Shown: positions 1 through 15,100 of the stretch, piece after piece
Layout: each line of letters opens with the position of its first letter
Numbering within the stretch: the stretch's first letter is position 1
Assembly: GCA_036936605.1 (NCBI GenBank)
Contig: JAUPFV010000005.1
Coordinates: 50,116,742 to 50,180,741 of the forward strand
Direction: 5' to 3'
From: Limnanthes douglasii subsp. nivea
Taxonomy: Eukaryota > Streptophyta > Magnoliopsida > Brassicales > Limnanthaceae
Length of the DNA stretch: 64,000 nt
The notes under the pieces: model-generated
The model's database searches: none
What the model saw: only the letters and a program-made list of their open reading frames with translations
Told to the model about the DNA's origin: nothing
Made by a program: the position numbers and the translations under genes

Positions 1-151
1 TGAATATTACCTTGAGCTATAAAAATCAAACCTCATAAACAATCGTTTGCTATACTTCTCAGACTGATCACATTCATATCTTTCCTAATGCTCTACGTCC
101 CAAAACCAGAGCTAAATATATGCTTACCTTGGATTACAATACAATATAGAC
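1..151 (-). other. 3' flank / probable 3' UTR of TASH3
   Basis: This stretch lies directly downstream of the TASH3 stop codon on the minus strand. No ORF or domain is visible in it. It is AT-rich and is probably 3' UTR, but no clear polyadenylation site can be fixed and the transcript may end outside the window. Confidence 0.5.
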
Positions 152-3100
152 TCAAGACTGACTCACATAAAGAACCGGAACTAGTCCTGCCATTTTCCCA
201 TCTCTGCCTGGCCGTTTCTTTTTAACCTGCAACATTAGCAATACCACTGGATTAGCCATGTTAATAATGAAAATACTAGTACAACAAATTAGTTTTACGA
301 AGAAGATAATGTATTATAATATTTCAAAGTCAGATACAAACACTACTAGGATAAAGTTGTATCTGATGCATATCTTTTCTTTCCCAATACTTACGTAAAA
401 CCAGCCGTCCACTTCGTACTCAATTTCAATATCTTCTCCAGCGGTTAAATTCAGCTGAAGCAAAGAGAAATCATAGTTAAATAAATTTCTTATTTAAATT
501 AAATAAGTTTTTTAATCAAGCAGTATTTGAAGCTAAGGAAACAATTTAGAATAATCTTCATAAAGACAGAGAAGCGTCTAGGTACGGAAATCAGAAACCA
601 GACAACTTACTTCGTCATCTCCACCCGCACTGAAGTCATACAATGCCTTTCCAAATTGTAGACTTCCAGTAGAAACTGGTTCATCATCTTGGGATCCAAA
701 ACTATGAGAGCCAGGCCCTGCCAAGGGGTTATCAAATGACTCGTGCCTTTGTCTAACAGGAGACGAGTAAGGTGGAGGTTCTTCCCGGATCTAGAGGAGG
801 GAGAATGGTACAGCTTTTTTAGTAGAGTTTGCAAACGACTAGGCTAAATAAATATAAATACATAATATAATAGATAAAGGCCTTACCGGTTCCTCGTACA
901 TTGAAGAATACCTACTTGCACTGGACTTTTCCTGTAATGGATAACAACCAAACTGTGTCAAATATATTTAGAAAATCTAGAAAATAAACGTGACAGGTAA
1001 ATACATGTTTTAGCAAGAGGAGAAAACACGGTGGTAACCATTCTGTATCTTTTATTAATAATAATACAATTAAAATCACTGTTGGCTGGCTTGTGGTAAG
1101 ATCAAACCGAGTTACTCAATTGCATTATTTATACCGAGGTTTGGGCTGAAGGGCGTGAACTGAACAATGAAGGGTAGTTCATTCCACCAAAGTGGGAGGA
1201 AATGGATGTCTCAACTGATCCCATTGAATCAGGGGAAGACCCAGACGACCTTGCATCATCATCCTGTGAATCCAACAAGATATAAAGGTAACAATAATTA
1301 GTTTCCTAGAAACTTCAATTGGCACATTCATTTCGGTATCTCAGCTTCATTGTTTATCTTCTCGTATTGGCAGAACTCACCTCTAGTTCTGAAGGTTCAA
1401 GAAGCGTCTTTGCCCACAGGTCATCATAGCTAACTGACGGTCTAGAAATTATGTTTTCTTCGTCAACATCTGGAGCATCAGTTCCAGCACCAGCAAGGAA
1501 TTCGTTTACCTACAACAGAGCAGTGATCATCAATTGCATATAACTTTTTTTCTTATAATTAGGCAGTAGCGAGGCTAGTTGGCAAAATCAATAACCTAAA
1601 ATTCAAAGTCAAGCTCTATTACTAACAGATATCTATCAGCACCCAACGGTAAAATGCAAGCCAATTACAGTCATATAAGGTCTAGTGAATTATGGCCAGC
1701 AAAATTTATTTTTATTTCATATGAAGGTTAGGCAAGAGCGAAAAGAATAACAATGCAAGACAATATTAACTTCGGTTCTTCTTTGGTGGATACACCACCC
1801 CTCAAGTGTAACTTGCTTCTGATTCGATGTCCTGTTCTTTATATATATTATAAATACCTGGCATTTGATGGACACTGGGTTCGTTTTAAAAATTGGCTTT
1901 TTTGGCTTCGGCCAGACAGACTTTGCTTTTAAGCAGAAAAACACAAAAGACCTGCCCCATTAAATGAGTCCTCATAGGACACAAGTCTAGAAACCACCCT
2001 TATAGAGTTGTCGAGTTAACAGGTCCCTTTAGACCATGAGAGTTTTTCAATATCTCAGGATCTATAAAGGCGCCTTCTAGGCGTAGGAGAGGGATGCCAA
2101 CTAAGTTGTAAATCAAATAATGAAAATTATTACCCTGCTCATTGCTGGTGCATTTTTCCCCAACAAGTCGTCATCCCCAAGGTTTGCAGCCCAAGCATTT
2201 ACCAGGTCATCGTCCAAACCATCAGATTCAGTGGTGGTAGGGTTAATATCAAGAACAAGGTCAGAAATTCCAGTTGCGACAGCTGCATCATGTAATCCAC
2301 TGGACGCGCTGATGTTGTGCCTTGTTCGATAGATGTCAATCAACTTTGCACTTGACGAAGTTCAAGCAAGGAAGAAAGAGACCCAAAAAGAAGAGTAAAT
2401 AGATTATTATTAATGCCATGATAAATTTATCGGCAGAAGTCATGAAATTATAAAAAGTACAGTGACAAGGCAACAGTGAAACGTGACTAAATGAAAGAGT
2501 GAACAGATAATGATAATAATAATAATAATTGAAGTGGCAACCTTTTTAAACTCTGAAATTGATATAAACCGGAAGAGTGAATCCCATCCCAATAAAATTT
2601 GAAGAATTCATAAGTTCAAATCGACACATCTATACAATAAATTATCACGGGACTTTGTAATGTCATGCTGAAAAAAGACGAACCACGTATGTTTCTAGTT
2701 TAAACATAAAACCATCAAATGAGCTTGAAAGTTTTCATTAATTCCTTACCTAATTGGCCCCAAAGGTAGATACTTGGCTTTTGGGACAAAACAAAATAGT
2801 GAAACAAGCTCAAGCAACCTCTCATGGGTTTCGTACAACTTCTTCAGCTCCTCATCAGTCCATTCCTTTTGTGCATTGTCATGGTTGCGTGTCTCCCTAG
2901 ATTGAGAGCATGGGTTCAACTCCGTTCCTTAGATTTACACATAAAAATGAAAGCAGAAGAAGTCTCTTACTTGATCAAGTCATCTTGAGCCGCATACATT
3001 TCATCAAGAATCTTCAACAAAGGAGTTATAAGCACCCCAAGCCCCGTACCACTAGCTCCTTGATCTTCCCCGTTGCTCAGATGCATTTCTGATAACTGAG

Positions 3101-6100
3101 ACTGCAAACCACCCTGAGCTAAGGCATGTAGAAACTCATATATCTGCAGCCTGAAAGGTTCACCAGACCTAATTGCCATTGTTGTGAGAGCTTGGATAGC
3201 AACAACACGGACCTGCGCATCCAAAAAAAATACTAAATCTGATCAAACTAGGCATTCTCAGAGTACCTTATCGATAGAGTATCCTACTGAACAAAATTTA
3301 CCTATATCATTACGTAAAGAAGGGTATGACAAAACACATGCCTATTAATCTAAACCCCGCTGATTGATCTCTGACCCGCCGACACTATAAGCGTAATATT
3401 ATTTACTAGTTTCAAAGATGTGGCAAATGCCGCTCAAAATTGTAATCCTTGTTAGCAATACAAACCAAATAAAGGAGCTGTATCTCTGCTTAGTTATAGT
3501 TGATTTTAAGCTTCATCGCAGATTTTCTAACAAGTTAGAGAGTTCGAGTCGGCATCAAATTTTATTGTGTAAGAGGATTCAAGTCAACATCATATTTTAT
3601 CGTGGCTTTCCCACTGGATATAAGATACAAGCGCCACGCTTAAAAGTACGAATCTTGAGTTTTATGAAAGTTGAAAAATGATAAAGTTCAGTCAGATTAG
3701 AGCAAGCACGTGCCGTACAATTGAAATAGTTGAAGTAGTTTTTACTTTTTCCTAGTTCTTTTATCTATATAACAAGACACCTACACATCCTGAGTTGAAA
3801 GCAAGTCATATGACAGTTGAGGCATCAATCAGTATCTAATAGTTCAATTAGTTTAAGTTGATTAATGAGTCCGCCCAAAAAAAATTAATCCATGTCAGGT
3901 GAAGGCCAAGTGTTGCACCACATTATCACCAGGAGAAATGTGGGAAATTAAAATTAATAAATTAAGAAGACAGCATATTATACCTCCCAGCTACCACTAA
4001 AAGCACACCTCTGGAGTCGAGTCAATGCACCAGCAAGAGTAGGGTTACGCGAACTAGCAGCAGCAACCATTTTATCCCCATCTAACATCATCAAAGCTGT
4101 ACCGGGTGGGGTAGCAGACTCCCATGCATATTCTGAAGCAGCATAATTTGCATTTTCTCCAAGGAACCACACCTGAAGGGCATTTAAAAGATGTTAAGCC
4201 AACATGAGAACCATCATACATTTGGGGTTTTTACTCACTGATGCCCAGTAAGAACCACATAAATTCAGAGAAAATGCTTACTGCTGCTTGCACCAACTTC
4301 TGTAACGCGAGAGCTGATTTTGGATCAGATGCATACACCATATCTATTGATGTGAGTCCCAACATTGACCCAGGCTGTGGCGGTGGTAAATCCAGCACTA
4401 TAGTGACCGCTTCCAGAGCTGTGTGTTTTCCATCCGGACCAGCACCAACAAGACATGTCTACAAGGAGAGTCTTAATCATTTACACAAGCTTTTCAAGAT
4501 CAAACTTTATCCATGTACAATCCAGCCAAACAAATTATACCAATAAAAATCAATGAGTGAAAATTCTACCAGTGCATCTTTATTGTTTCATCATTTGCGA
4601 TCTCCAATACTAATACTTAACAGAGAAGCAAGCTCAAATAAAAAATAGTGTATATACCACAAAACAATATCAACAGTCAAATCATAACATATTAACTAGA
4701 TAGCATAAAAGTGTAAAAACGGATAAACGTACTTAAATAAGCCTCGGAATAACAAAATCAGAAAGAAGAATAGAAGTCCATCAGAAGCACATAAACATAT
4801 ATGTTTACATATATTACAGAAACCTACTTTCCATAGCAATTGTAACACGTCGGCGTCAATCTTCCCTGGAACTTTTGTAGCGAAGATCCTTGCAATTTCA
4901 AGAAGGGTAACAGCCATATCTGGAGTTGCCTGGGAAGCCAATAAACTGTTATCAAAAGTCATAAAGTTCAAGGCAAGGGTCTGCGTTAATGATAGAATAT
5001 AATATCTAGTAATAAATCCGGTTAATAGTCAACAGTGTAAAATAATTATAGATTGATCAATACTTTATATTAATTAGTCAAATAATCTAATCTATTTTTA
5101 TAATAAGAACACTTCAATTCTTAGCACTGTGATATCATGTACTATTTTGTGCATCGAAGTTTATGTGTATCGCGTCTTGAGGCCCGTAGTGTAACAATAA
5201 GATATATCAAAATATAGATACAATTGCAAACCTCACTCCCCATGTAAAATTAAGTAATGTAACCATATAATATAGCAAATTTTGCTCGGTAACAATATTT
5301 CATTAACAAAAGGTGAGTGATTATTGACAGTTCTACATCCGTTTTAAGATACTCTTTTTTTACGTCAGGATTAAAACCTTCATAATCATAAACAAATTAA
5401 AATATGGAAGAGTGCCTTAAATATTAATACTACAGTCCTAAAAGAAATCTAAAACCTAAAGAACTAAAGGATATTGGCTAGACCCATTGCAACATAGACT
5501 CTTACCATACGTAAACCTACAAGAATCTAGTCAATCGTAAAATACAAAAAAACAAAATTTAGGTCTCAGTATACACTACCAGCAACCGATACTGTATCAC
5601 ATGATTCAAGACGAATCGTATGACACAGGAAATCTCACACGTCTGTGCACATTGCATATTAAATGCTACATAGGTATCAGAGACGCGTATGCCGATATGC
5701 ATAATAGTGAAATCTTGCAACAGATACTTTCAGTAAGTACATTTTAAAACACTGACAACAATTCCCATAGAACTCGCAAGGATCCTCTAATTTTAACCAT
5801 TTATGAAGCATTTGCTCTATCTATATACAGAATCCAATAAAATATATTGATGTTCAGCGGTTTGTCAGAACTCCAGAATAAAGTAGACCCAAAATATTCT
5901 AACAAGCAAAAACTGAGTTCAACCAAAATAACAATGGTTAGTTTCTCCCGGCTAAACAAGTACTTCATATCGAATTCAATAACATCTTGTCGAGATAATT
6001 TTTATATATCCAGTAACAAAAATAAAAGAAGATAAGAAAGTCACCCACAGCCCTTAAACCCAAGCCACCCACGTATTTTTAACCAGACATGACCTAAAGA

Positions 6101-9100
6101 ATTAACTCGTATCTTTGCAAAGCTTTGCGACCAATTTTATGTTTGATATTTAGTTTCATAAGTTTTTTTTAATTCAAGCTACTTAAATATTTAATTCAAC
6201 CATTTAGATAAGCAGCACAGATAATGTTTAAACATTTTTAAACATGACATAAGACCTAGACAGAATTATTTATTAACACCCAACTTACTACTTATCCAAG
6301 ATCAGGGCGGGTACTTTACCTCTAGTCTTCGATTTGCATTCTAGTTTCTCACTCTGTCAGTATTTTTTTTATCGTAGGTGGTGGCATAGCCAGTGCAAGT
6401 GATGTATTAAGGTGTCAATTTCCATGAACAAACTCCCAACTCAAGAATCTCAGTTTATCTTTTTATTTGAAACTAGACTGCACTAGCACTTTTTCTAAAA
6501 CTCATTTTATCCCGTTACAAATTATACCAGAGTGCGGAAAGTGCCATTCATCGATATTCAAGGAATTCTACAGGCACTCCACTCAAGAAAAATTGTTTGA
6601 TTTCACTCTTCAGAGTCCAGACAGCCAAACTCAAATTGTCAAGAATTGTGTATCTCCTCAAGCAGCAAACCATAGAATTGAGTTTCATTAACCTACATTT
6701 GAGTGGATTCTACATGTATCTCATTACCCTGAATAGAAATTAATTTATTCCGGTGACCAACAAAAACAAGAAAGGAAATGCTTAAACAAATGAAACTCAT
6801 AATTCCACCTCAACAAGCCTGCAAATGCACACTAACAACTTCCCAAGAACAAAATCCACACCTTTACACTTTTGGATCAACCAAAATGAGGGTCCTACCT
6901 TCTTCCAAAAACTGGTAGTAATCTACGTCCAAATGCATAATTTGCACAGTATACTGAAAGTCCAGCCTCTCTTGTGAACAAAACTTACACCTTTATACTT
7001 TTGGATCAACCAAAATGAGATGATAAAGTGTAGTCATCCTTTTTCTAAGGACAAAATCTGTTTTAAGAGGGTCCTACCTTAATTTGCACCGTATATTGAA
7101 AGTCCAGCCTCTCTTGTGAACAAAATCATAAAAGTAGGAAAAGGCTTTCTATATGGTCATGGTCAGGGAAAAGAAGTCCCAACCAGAACAGGGTTAATAA
7201 GAATATTGTCTACCAGCAATATAAACCTTAAAGGTTCACCTTCCGAAGTTAATTGACACTTATTATATTCGATATGAGTCTTATTTCAACAGCGTAGTAA
7301 ATGTGATTGAAATTTAGTCACATACCTTAAAGCGAGCATGCAAAGTAAGCAAAACATCGTTAACTAGAGATGCAGGCCACGCTGGATCAGATAGCTCTGA
7401 TGCGATGATAGATTTTATTTCATCTAATGACTCGTGTGGGCTTTGCATCCATATCAAAGCCTTTATCACCATTCCACGGACATAAACACACTCACATGCC
7501 ACAGTTGTTCGAACTACTTCCATCAAGGAAGCCAGCAAACCCGCAATTGTATCCTTACCACCACCCGCATTAGACACAGAGGCAGCCCTACGGTGCCCTG
7601 CATAGTACCAGATTACAATGCACATGAGCACAAACAAAAAAATTTAACAAGCAGTTTAATACACTGGCTAAGTAAAACAAAGCTAAAAAATAGAATAAAC
7701 TCATCTTAAGCCCGTAAAAATTCATACCACCATGATCAAAAAGAGAAACATTAGTTATGTTGATTATAGGAAAGTTTATAGATATTTAAACAAAAGAAGA
7801 AACTGTTGTGTTTGGTTCGTGACAATTTTCACTGTGTTCTGTTTGAATTGTCACCGAAAACGAAAACTGATGTAGAACGTTTTTGATAGCTGAAAACATT
7901 TTCCGAGGGGACTTGTAAAATACCATTTTCTGTGTCTTTTATTGATTTTAAGCTATGAAGTGAAAATTGTATTCTAAAACAAGTTGATATTTTGTATAGG
8001 TTTTTATCAAGTTACATATGTTTATAAAATATATATTTTAAATAAAATGAGACAATATTTCTATATCATAAACCAAACACATTTTCTAATGTTTTTTAAC
8101 TGAAAATAGCTTTCTGAAAATGTAACCATCAAAAGAGAAATAAAAGGACATAAAGCACGATTTAAGCTGTAATTCAAAAGAATAATATATACCATAAAAT
8201 TGGAAATTAATCAATTATAGACAGCAGAAAAAAAAAAAGTAGTCCAAAATACAACCATATAGCATCCATTAAGTAATAATTGAGCGAAACAGAGTGATAT
8301 GCAATAATTCAAACTTAATGTCATAGCATACTCACTTAAAAACTTAATACTAGTCAAACACAGATATAACTTCGATGCACAAAAATAAAATTTAGTTACA
8401 ATAACAAAGAAGTTTACCATTTTAAGAATAGAAAAGAGTATAATGATTTTAAAACAAATTATGTTATAAACGAAAACAGAAAATGAATGTCTCTACCTAT
8501 AGAAAATTTGAAGATAAAACAATATAGTACGGATGAAATGATTTTAATTCAAACTAGTGATGAGCAATTATGAGAAATTAACCCAGGTCATACTCACTCG
8601 AGAACTAGGCAAAATGAATTTGAGCATAACTGAACCAAATTAGTCCCATATAAACACTGGTCAAGAATAGATGACGATCACATTATGTAGCGACACGCAA
8701 ATCCCCCTTTACGGAAAGCTATATATATAATGCTTAGAAATGAGAAGACTCAGATGAGCATTATGCAACTGGTAAGGACTCTATATAGTTTAGTAAAAGA
8801 AGATTACAAATATGAACCATCAAAAGAACAATGCAGGTAATAACATAAAAACCTGAAGGGTGAGCGTTGTCGCCATGATCTGAATCAATTGAATCTACAG
8901 TCTCGGAAAATGAATTCATATGAACTCCTTCGTCGATATCTTGTAAGCCTACAGCAAATGCAGCAGCGCGGCTTTTACCCATCTCCTGCACAACTCTTGC
9001 CGCCGCATGTAATGCAGGCCTAGAGAAACTACGAAAAGAACTCTCCAACCTGAAAACAAGTATAGACCATGAAGAATCAATATCAAAAACTCTAAAGGGA

Positions 9101-12100
9101 AAGACAGTGACCAGGTGTAAAAGAAGAACAGCTTCAAGCAAATGAAATATGGTAACCTTGTTAATAGAGAAAACTATTTTCCTAGTACATATTATTCCGC
9201 TTTCTTTTTCATGCTAGGAAGGGAAAGGTTAAGAGCCCAACCAACCTTCTCATCACAAGTTTTATAAGGGGTTGCGGACGCCGCGCCTTTTGAGATTTAT
9301 CTTTGGAAGCCTTAGGCGGCACTGCATCACTTGATTCACCACTGGAGCCCTTTGATGATACAGACGGTGCTTCAGGTAACTTAAGAATTTCCCTGGTCAA
9401 ACGGTACCACCCCGCAGCCCTCTCATCCGTCCTAAATATGGAAGGTGTTGTGATTAGGAAGTTTGCCGAGAAAGTGACCAAGAAATTAGTACTTATTGGA
9501 GAACAATGGTAACATAATTACTACAGGAAATAAATAGAGTGCTTTAAGATTGAGGAATCTGCACCTCTCCGTGTTATCACATTTTCCCAGTATACATAAA
9601 ATTGCCTCAAAACATACTCTTTCACTGGGATCCAGCAGCAGCTGATAGAGGAGTGAGTTGTACTGAGATCTAATGTCGGGCCTCTCTGTCCACAACATAA
9701 TAAAAAAGTATATAGATCTCATAAATCCTACAAAGAGGTCTGCCAAAAGAGAACTTCAGATATATGTATATATACCATCCAATGATCGAGCTCTAGATAT
9801 TGTATGGCATAGCCTGGCCAATGCTACTCTAGCAAGCACATCATGTAAATGAAGGACATCCTGCAGAGCCCCTGATTCATGTAAAGAGAGGAAAATCATG
9901 TCAATTAAGGCTTATCAACTCCATACTTAAATTGAAAGTTAAATGATCAAAACCACCATAACAGTTCAGAATCCGAATTCCTTGCATGACTTCAATCAAG
10001 AAAAAAGTATTTTTCTTCATCTTTTTTTAATAAATATTCAATATGTGGAGAACTATAAAAGAAACTGCTTTCCTGGCTTTTCATTACTTATCAGCTATTC
10101 CTTACAAACAGAAATGCAAATTCAGAGAGCATGGGGAACATAATTCATTTGCAACTATATTTCTCTGTTTCCAACCAGTACGAGAATACATATAAACAAC
10201 AGAAAACTTCTGGAAAGACCTTGAACTAGGAAATGCTACCGAAACAGAAGAAAGAAACATTAAGCTAAAAGTTGGAGAATGTACCTCCGGGGTTTGCAAG
10301 TTTTCCTGCACGAAGAACGTAAAATGAGACATCATCAGAAGATAACCAAAAGAAATTTCCAATGATACAAAAGGAAACAAGCATGCTCGCAACAGACGCC
10401 AACCATATTTGAAGAATTAAAAGAACACGTCACCTATTGAAATTGCAACTGCATAAGGGTCTTTTGTAGCCAACTCGGAGAGAACTTCCAAAGAATGCCT
10501 TACTGCAACAGGATCTGCAAATGAAACCCTGCAGTAATATATCATCTCAGACAGTGGGGTAGTATACAAGTTGCCAACCATGTATCATATAGCATATGCT
10601 ACATATGCAACACGATAGAATAAATGAAAATTTTAATAGGATGTGCTGAACAATATTAACTGGAAATATAGCTTTACCCTTGAACTGCACGATGTAGGAA
10701 AGCTGGATTTCCTGGATCAATGGGGAGTCGTCTCAAAGCACTCAAAGCGGCGTATTGCAAATTACTCCTGATGACAGACTAACATCACGGAAACGGTGAG
10801 TAAATTAAACAAAGATGTAAGAAACTAAGATATATGGTTGATACTACATTATATAAATAAAGGTGCATATTATTTCTAGCCAATGTGCCTTGTTAAATAA
10901 AAAAAATAACTACAATCATCAAAGTGCCAGACACCAAGTAGTTGATACTGAAGAGTTGCGAAGGGGATCAACAAAAGAGAGTAAGGAAACATAATACAGT
11001 AAGTTGACAAATTAAATAGTAATTCCAGTTGAAAGTTTGACATTACCTCTTTATCACCACCTTTTGTACCAAAAATACCTTTCTTGCGTTTTTGTGGAAC
11101 GTCAGCAACCTAAAAGACAATGCAAAATGTTATGCCCAAATAAAAAATCAAATAAGGTAAATTTTTTAACTATATTGCGGCGGAAGGGATTCGAGATAAG
11201 GAAAGTTCGCTTCTAAAAATTGAAAAATAAGTTCATGCTTATATTTTAAGCTCCCTCGAAAAAGCTCATGCCAAATACCTAAAAAACAAAGGAAACTGAA
11301 GCGAACAATTTGTAAGAAAATGATAGATGCTGCAATCTAGAAAATGATAGATGTTGCAATCTAGGACTACAAAAACTGTGATGAATTGCGACCATGTGAA
11401 TAGATAGACTACTCTCATTCCACTCTTTAACCATGAAATTAATTATCATATACATGTAAGTAGTGATAAAACTTGTCAAGAATGCCAAAGACAATTTCAT
11501 ACAACTTCGATAATATTTCAGTATTGCTTGATGGAGTAGATAGACGACTCTCATTCCGCTCAGAGTTTCCTTAACCCTGAAATTATATATCATGTACATG
11601 TAAGTATTGGACAAACCTTGTCAAGAATGCCAAAGACAATTTCATACAACTTTGATAATATTTCAGTGTTGCTTGATGGAGCATATGTAAGAGCCTTCAA
11701 TGCTTGCAATCTTCGAGCATGAACTTCAAAATGAATATATTGTTAATCAGCATAACCCACAACACCAAACTAAAATAAAGTTACCATTAAATAGTTTAAA
11801 GGCAGAAACCACAAGTGACAAACAAGCTCCCTTATAAAGCGCTACTAGAAAATATGTTTAGCAAACTGCATCTTCTAGAGTCATTTTGATAAAAAAAAGT
11901 GCAACTAGGAAATACAACTAGTAAACGGCATCTTCTAGAGTCATTTTGATAAGGAGTGGACCTGTTCCGTTGGTGAAGGACGTGATGGAATATTTTAGGA
12001 CGTTTTACCTAGAAATGTTATTCAGGAGATATTTCTATTTCCTATTATTTGGTTCCGGATTATTTTATTTTTTAGTTGTGTCGGAGCTTGTAGTTCCCTA

Positions 12101-15100
12101 TTCTATTTGACCTCAACTACTTTACAAGGGTTGATGCCTATTGCTAGAATCCAGACATAAGAAATAATAAAATTTGTGAGCTTGTAGACTAACACTAAAT
12201 TTTAATAAACTACGCCATTTACAAATTAACATATTTAATATAAAAAAAATTGATCCAATAATAATTTTAATTAATTTCCCATTTTTTTCCAATAAACCTA
12301 TATAATCAAATCCATAAATTAACATCAGATTAACACCATACTATAAACATCAAATACAAAATTTCAACTATGTAAAACTAATATATCAATCTCTTTATGT
12401 CTAATTTGTATTAACCTTCAACTAAAGAAACCCTTCACAAATAAAATAATTTTCTTTTCAGTTACAATGAGGGTATCCCTAAGTGTTTCTATTTACGATG
12501 GCTGGTACAGATAAACAAGGTAAGAACGGCTAGAGGCTGTTGTCAAACTCGACAATGGCTTCAACAGTGCTGACTTTATACAACGGTAAAGAGACGTGAA
12601 TGGTTGCGATTCATGCCGAGCATGATTATGTCATACGTAAGAATATTTTAAAGGTTGTGCATAAATTGAATGAAGTGAAGAAACTTGAACCGAATTCATG
12701 CTGCAATGCTGATTTTAAAAAATCAAAGCTCTTTCAATGCCACTGGAGTTCAAAGCAGTACATGTAATTGTCGTCTGATGTAACTTATATACTCTCGTCC
12801 CGTTCATATGTTTTGTCTTATACTGGAATGTAAAATAAGACACTAAGGTCTGATCTTGTAAAAATAAATTCAAGATTTTTTTACTTTTGTGGTTAGTACA
12901 AAACTTACTGACATGATTTTTGTTTGTTGGAGAAAGGGTAATGATGTATCTCCAACTTTAAAAGATTTGGTATAAAACGACTAACTATATTTTTGGATTG
13001 GTTTATGGATTTGAAGGGGTAATATAGAAGCACGGCAATATTTAAGTTACTTTTATTTTTCATCAGGACACAGTCACCAATTTACATAATGGGAGCACAG
13101 GATAAACTTGAAACAACTTACATTCAATGTCAGCATTTGAAGCCTCTGTAGTGAGCTGTTGCACAATTCGTGGTTCAACATCCGCTCTAGTCACCCCTCC
13201 AACAGCATCCACTTCAGCCAAAGCATCCCAATTAGGAGTGGGGATCCCGCCACCTGGATTCAGTCCCTGTGCTCCAGTGTCAGATAAAATCCTGGCCAAA
13301 TAATAATACACATAACGGAGGACACTCCGGTCTTCACATTGCTGATTGAGCTGCAAAACAATTAGATTATATAAGACTCAGATATATACATAAAATAAAA
13401 TAAAGAAAATATAGGCACAAGCAGATGAAATCCAAGCATATACCTTGCAATTCACAATTAAATTTTTATTAATATCACAAATTGTTGGTCGAGTTTGATA
13501 ATTTGGATCGAAATTATACATATGTATACTTGCATAAAAATATATATCTCTTTATGCACGAGCAGTCATACATGTTGGAGTAATAAGAATGCCATATTGT
13601 TGAACAAGGACTTGAGATTCAGACGATTCGGGGCTTAAATGCTATAGCGAGATGCATTTTGAACATATGGCGTAGTACAAAGACTAAAAGTGAAAGCATG
13701 ACACAAGTTATACCTGGTTATGTTTAGACGAGCGACTATAACTGTCCAGTTGTATAATTTAATATATAAAGCGAACCCTTTATAACTTGTTATAGGGTTA
13801 ATAATTTATTTCCTAATTTCAAACTGATCTGGTGTGTGCTTTATTTGTAAGACTGTTCAACTTCTCTAGATAATTAAATCACAATGGTAAACTACATACT
13901 AAAGAACATAAAATTTAACTGACAAGCATAGCATGAGAGGCACCAATACTACAAAGAAATGGAAGTAATATCATTCAGATAATGACTAAAAGGCACCCCT
14001 CATAAACAGTTAGAAGGATTGTAAGAAAACTTGATTAACAGAATGCAACTGAAGGATCCTGTCAAAGAAGTAATGGCATGCGCTAAGATTTAACACGTGA
14101 CAGTGAGCTTTTACCACAGCGTCCATGAAGTTGTCTCATTAAGAACGCAATATAGAGGCTTAGTAAAGACAATGCATAGACTCGTGGGAAACAATCTAAG
14201 TCCAACCAAGAGGTGCAAGATTTTATACTGTGGCTACTATTAAACAGTAAAGTATTAAAACTTTTATAATATTTTTTTTAAAACGATCAATGTGGTTTTC
14301 TGTGACAATATTATACAAATAATAATGATAATGATAAAGAGTTCAACTCTTGACAAGGGCAAGTACTGTAGTACCAAAATGTATCATAATGTGCTTCCAG
14401 ATCTTTCATGGCGGAAAGATGCTACAGTTTAAAAGGTAAGTGTGGCCTTTGCTCCTCTGTCCCTAAGAAGATATTGAAATGGAGCTAAAGACATGACACT
14501 GAAATAAATTTAAAACCACTACTGTCTTCCACCACATCATATCCATATCCTTCTTGGTATTTGCTAGCACACCCCGAATACATAATAATTGTATTCTACG
14601 GTAGAAAGCGTATCATATAGACTTACCATAAATTAAACCTGGAACTAGATAGCTTACATGGAAACAACATGACATACGAAACCAAGGTGTGAGCCTACAA
14701 ATCTTCGATTAACATACTAGACATAGTTCCACAAAGCAAACAAAGACTCTGATTTGATGATATATTAGCAAGTGCATAGTCTGTTTTATGGCACAAAACT
14801 TGATAATGATGTATAGCATTTAGAAGCACTAAAGCAAAAACACCAGAGTTTTCAAGGGAAACTACAGGGATGAGGACACAAGCTAATATGTCACAAACCG
14901 TCCAATTTCGAGGAACAAAATTAGATAAGGCGATATAGCATGTTGAAGAACGAAAGCACAACAATGAACAAATGATGCTTTCTGGACCAACAGAAAACAA
15001 TAAAAATCACAAAAATTGAAAGCATACCATTAGAAGAGATGGAGCCAAGGACGGGTCAACTGAATTGTACACGGCGAGTTTGGGGAACACGTGATTTACA

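Noticed and set aside
2120..2332. Plus-strand frame of 70 codons over a TASH3 exon
   Set aside because: It is the complement of TASH3 exon 21, whose minus-strand frame is continuous with its neighbours.
9861..9875. Nearer CAG (at 9,861-9,863) as acceptor of TASH3 exon 11
   Set aside because: It breaks the phase with the 21-base exon; the CAG at 9,872-9,874 keeps frame and gives the expected GGALQDVLHLHD wording.
12480..12780. Possible gene fragment in TASH3 intron 5
   Set aside because: Composition differs from the surroundings but no domain, splice pattern or repeat end could be supported.
14695..15000. Minus-strand 101-codon frame in a TASH3 intron
   Set aside because: It contains no conserved motif and is not in phase with a splice-supported exon.
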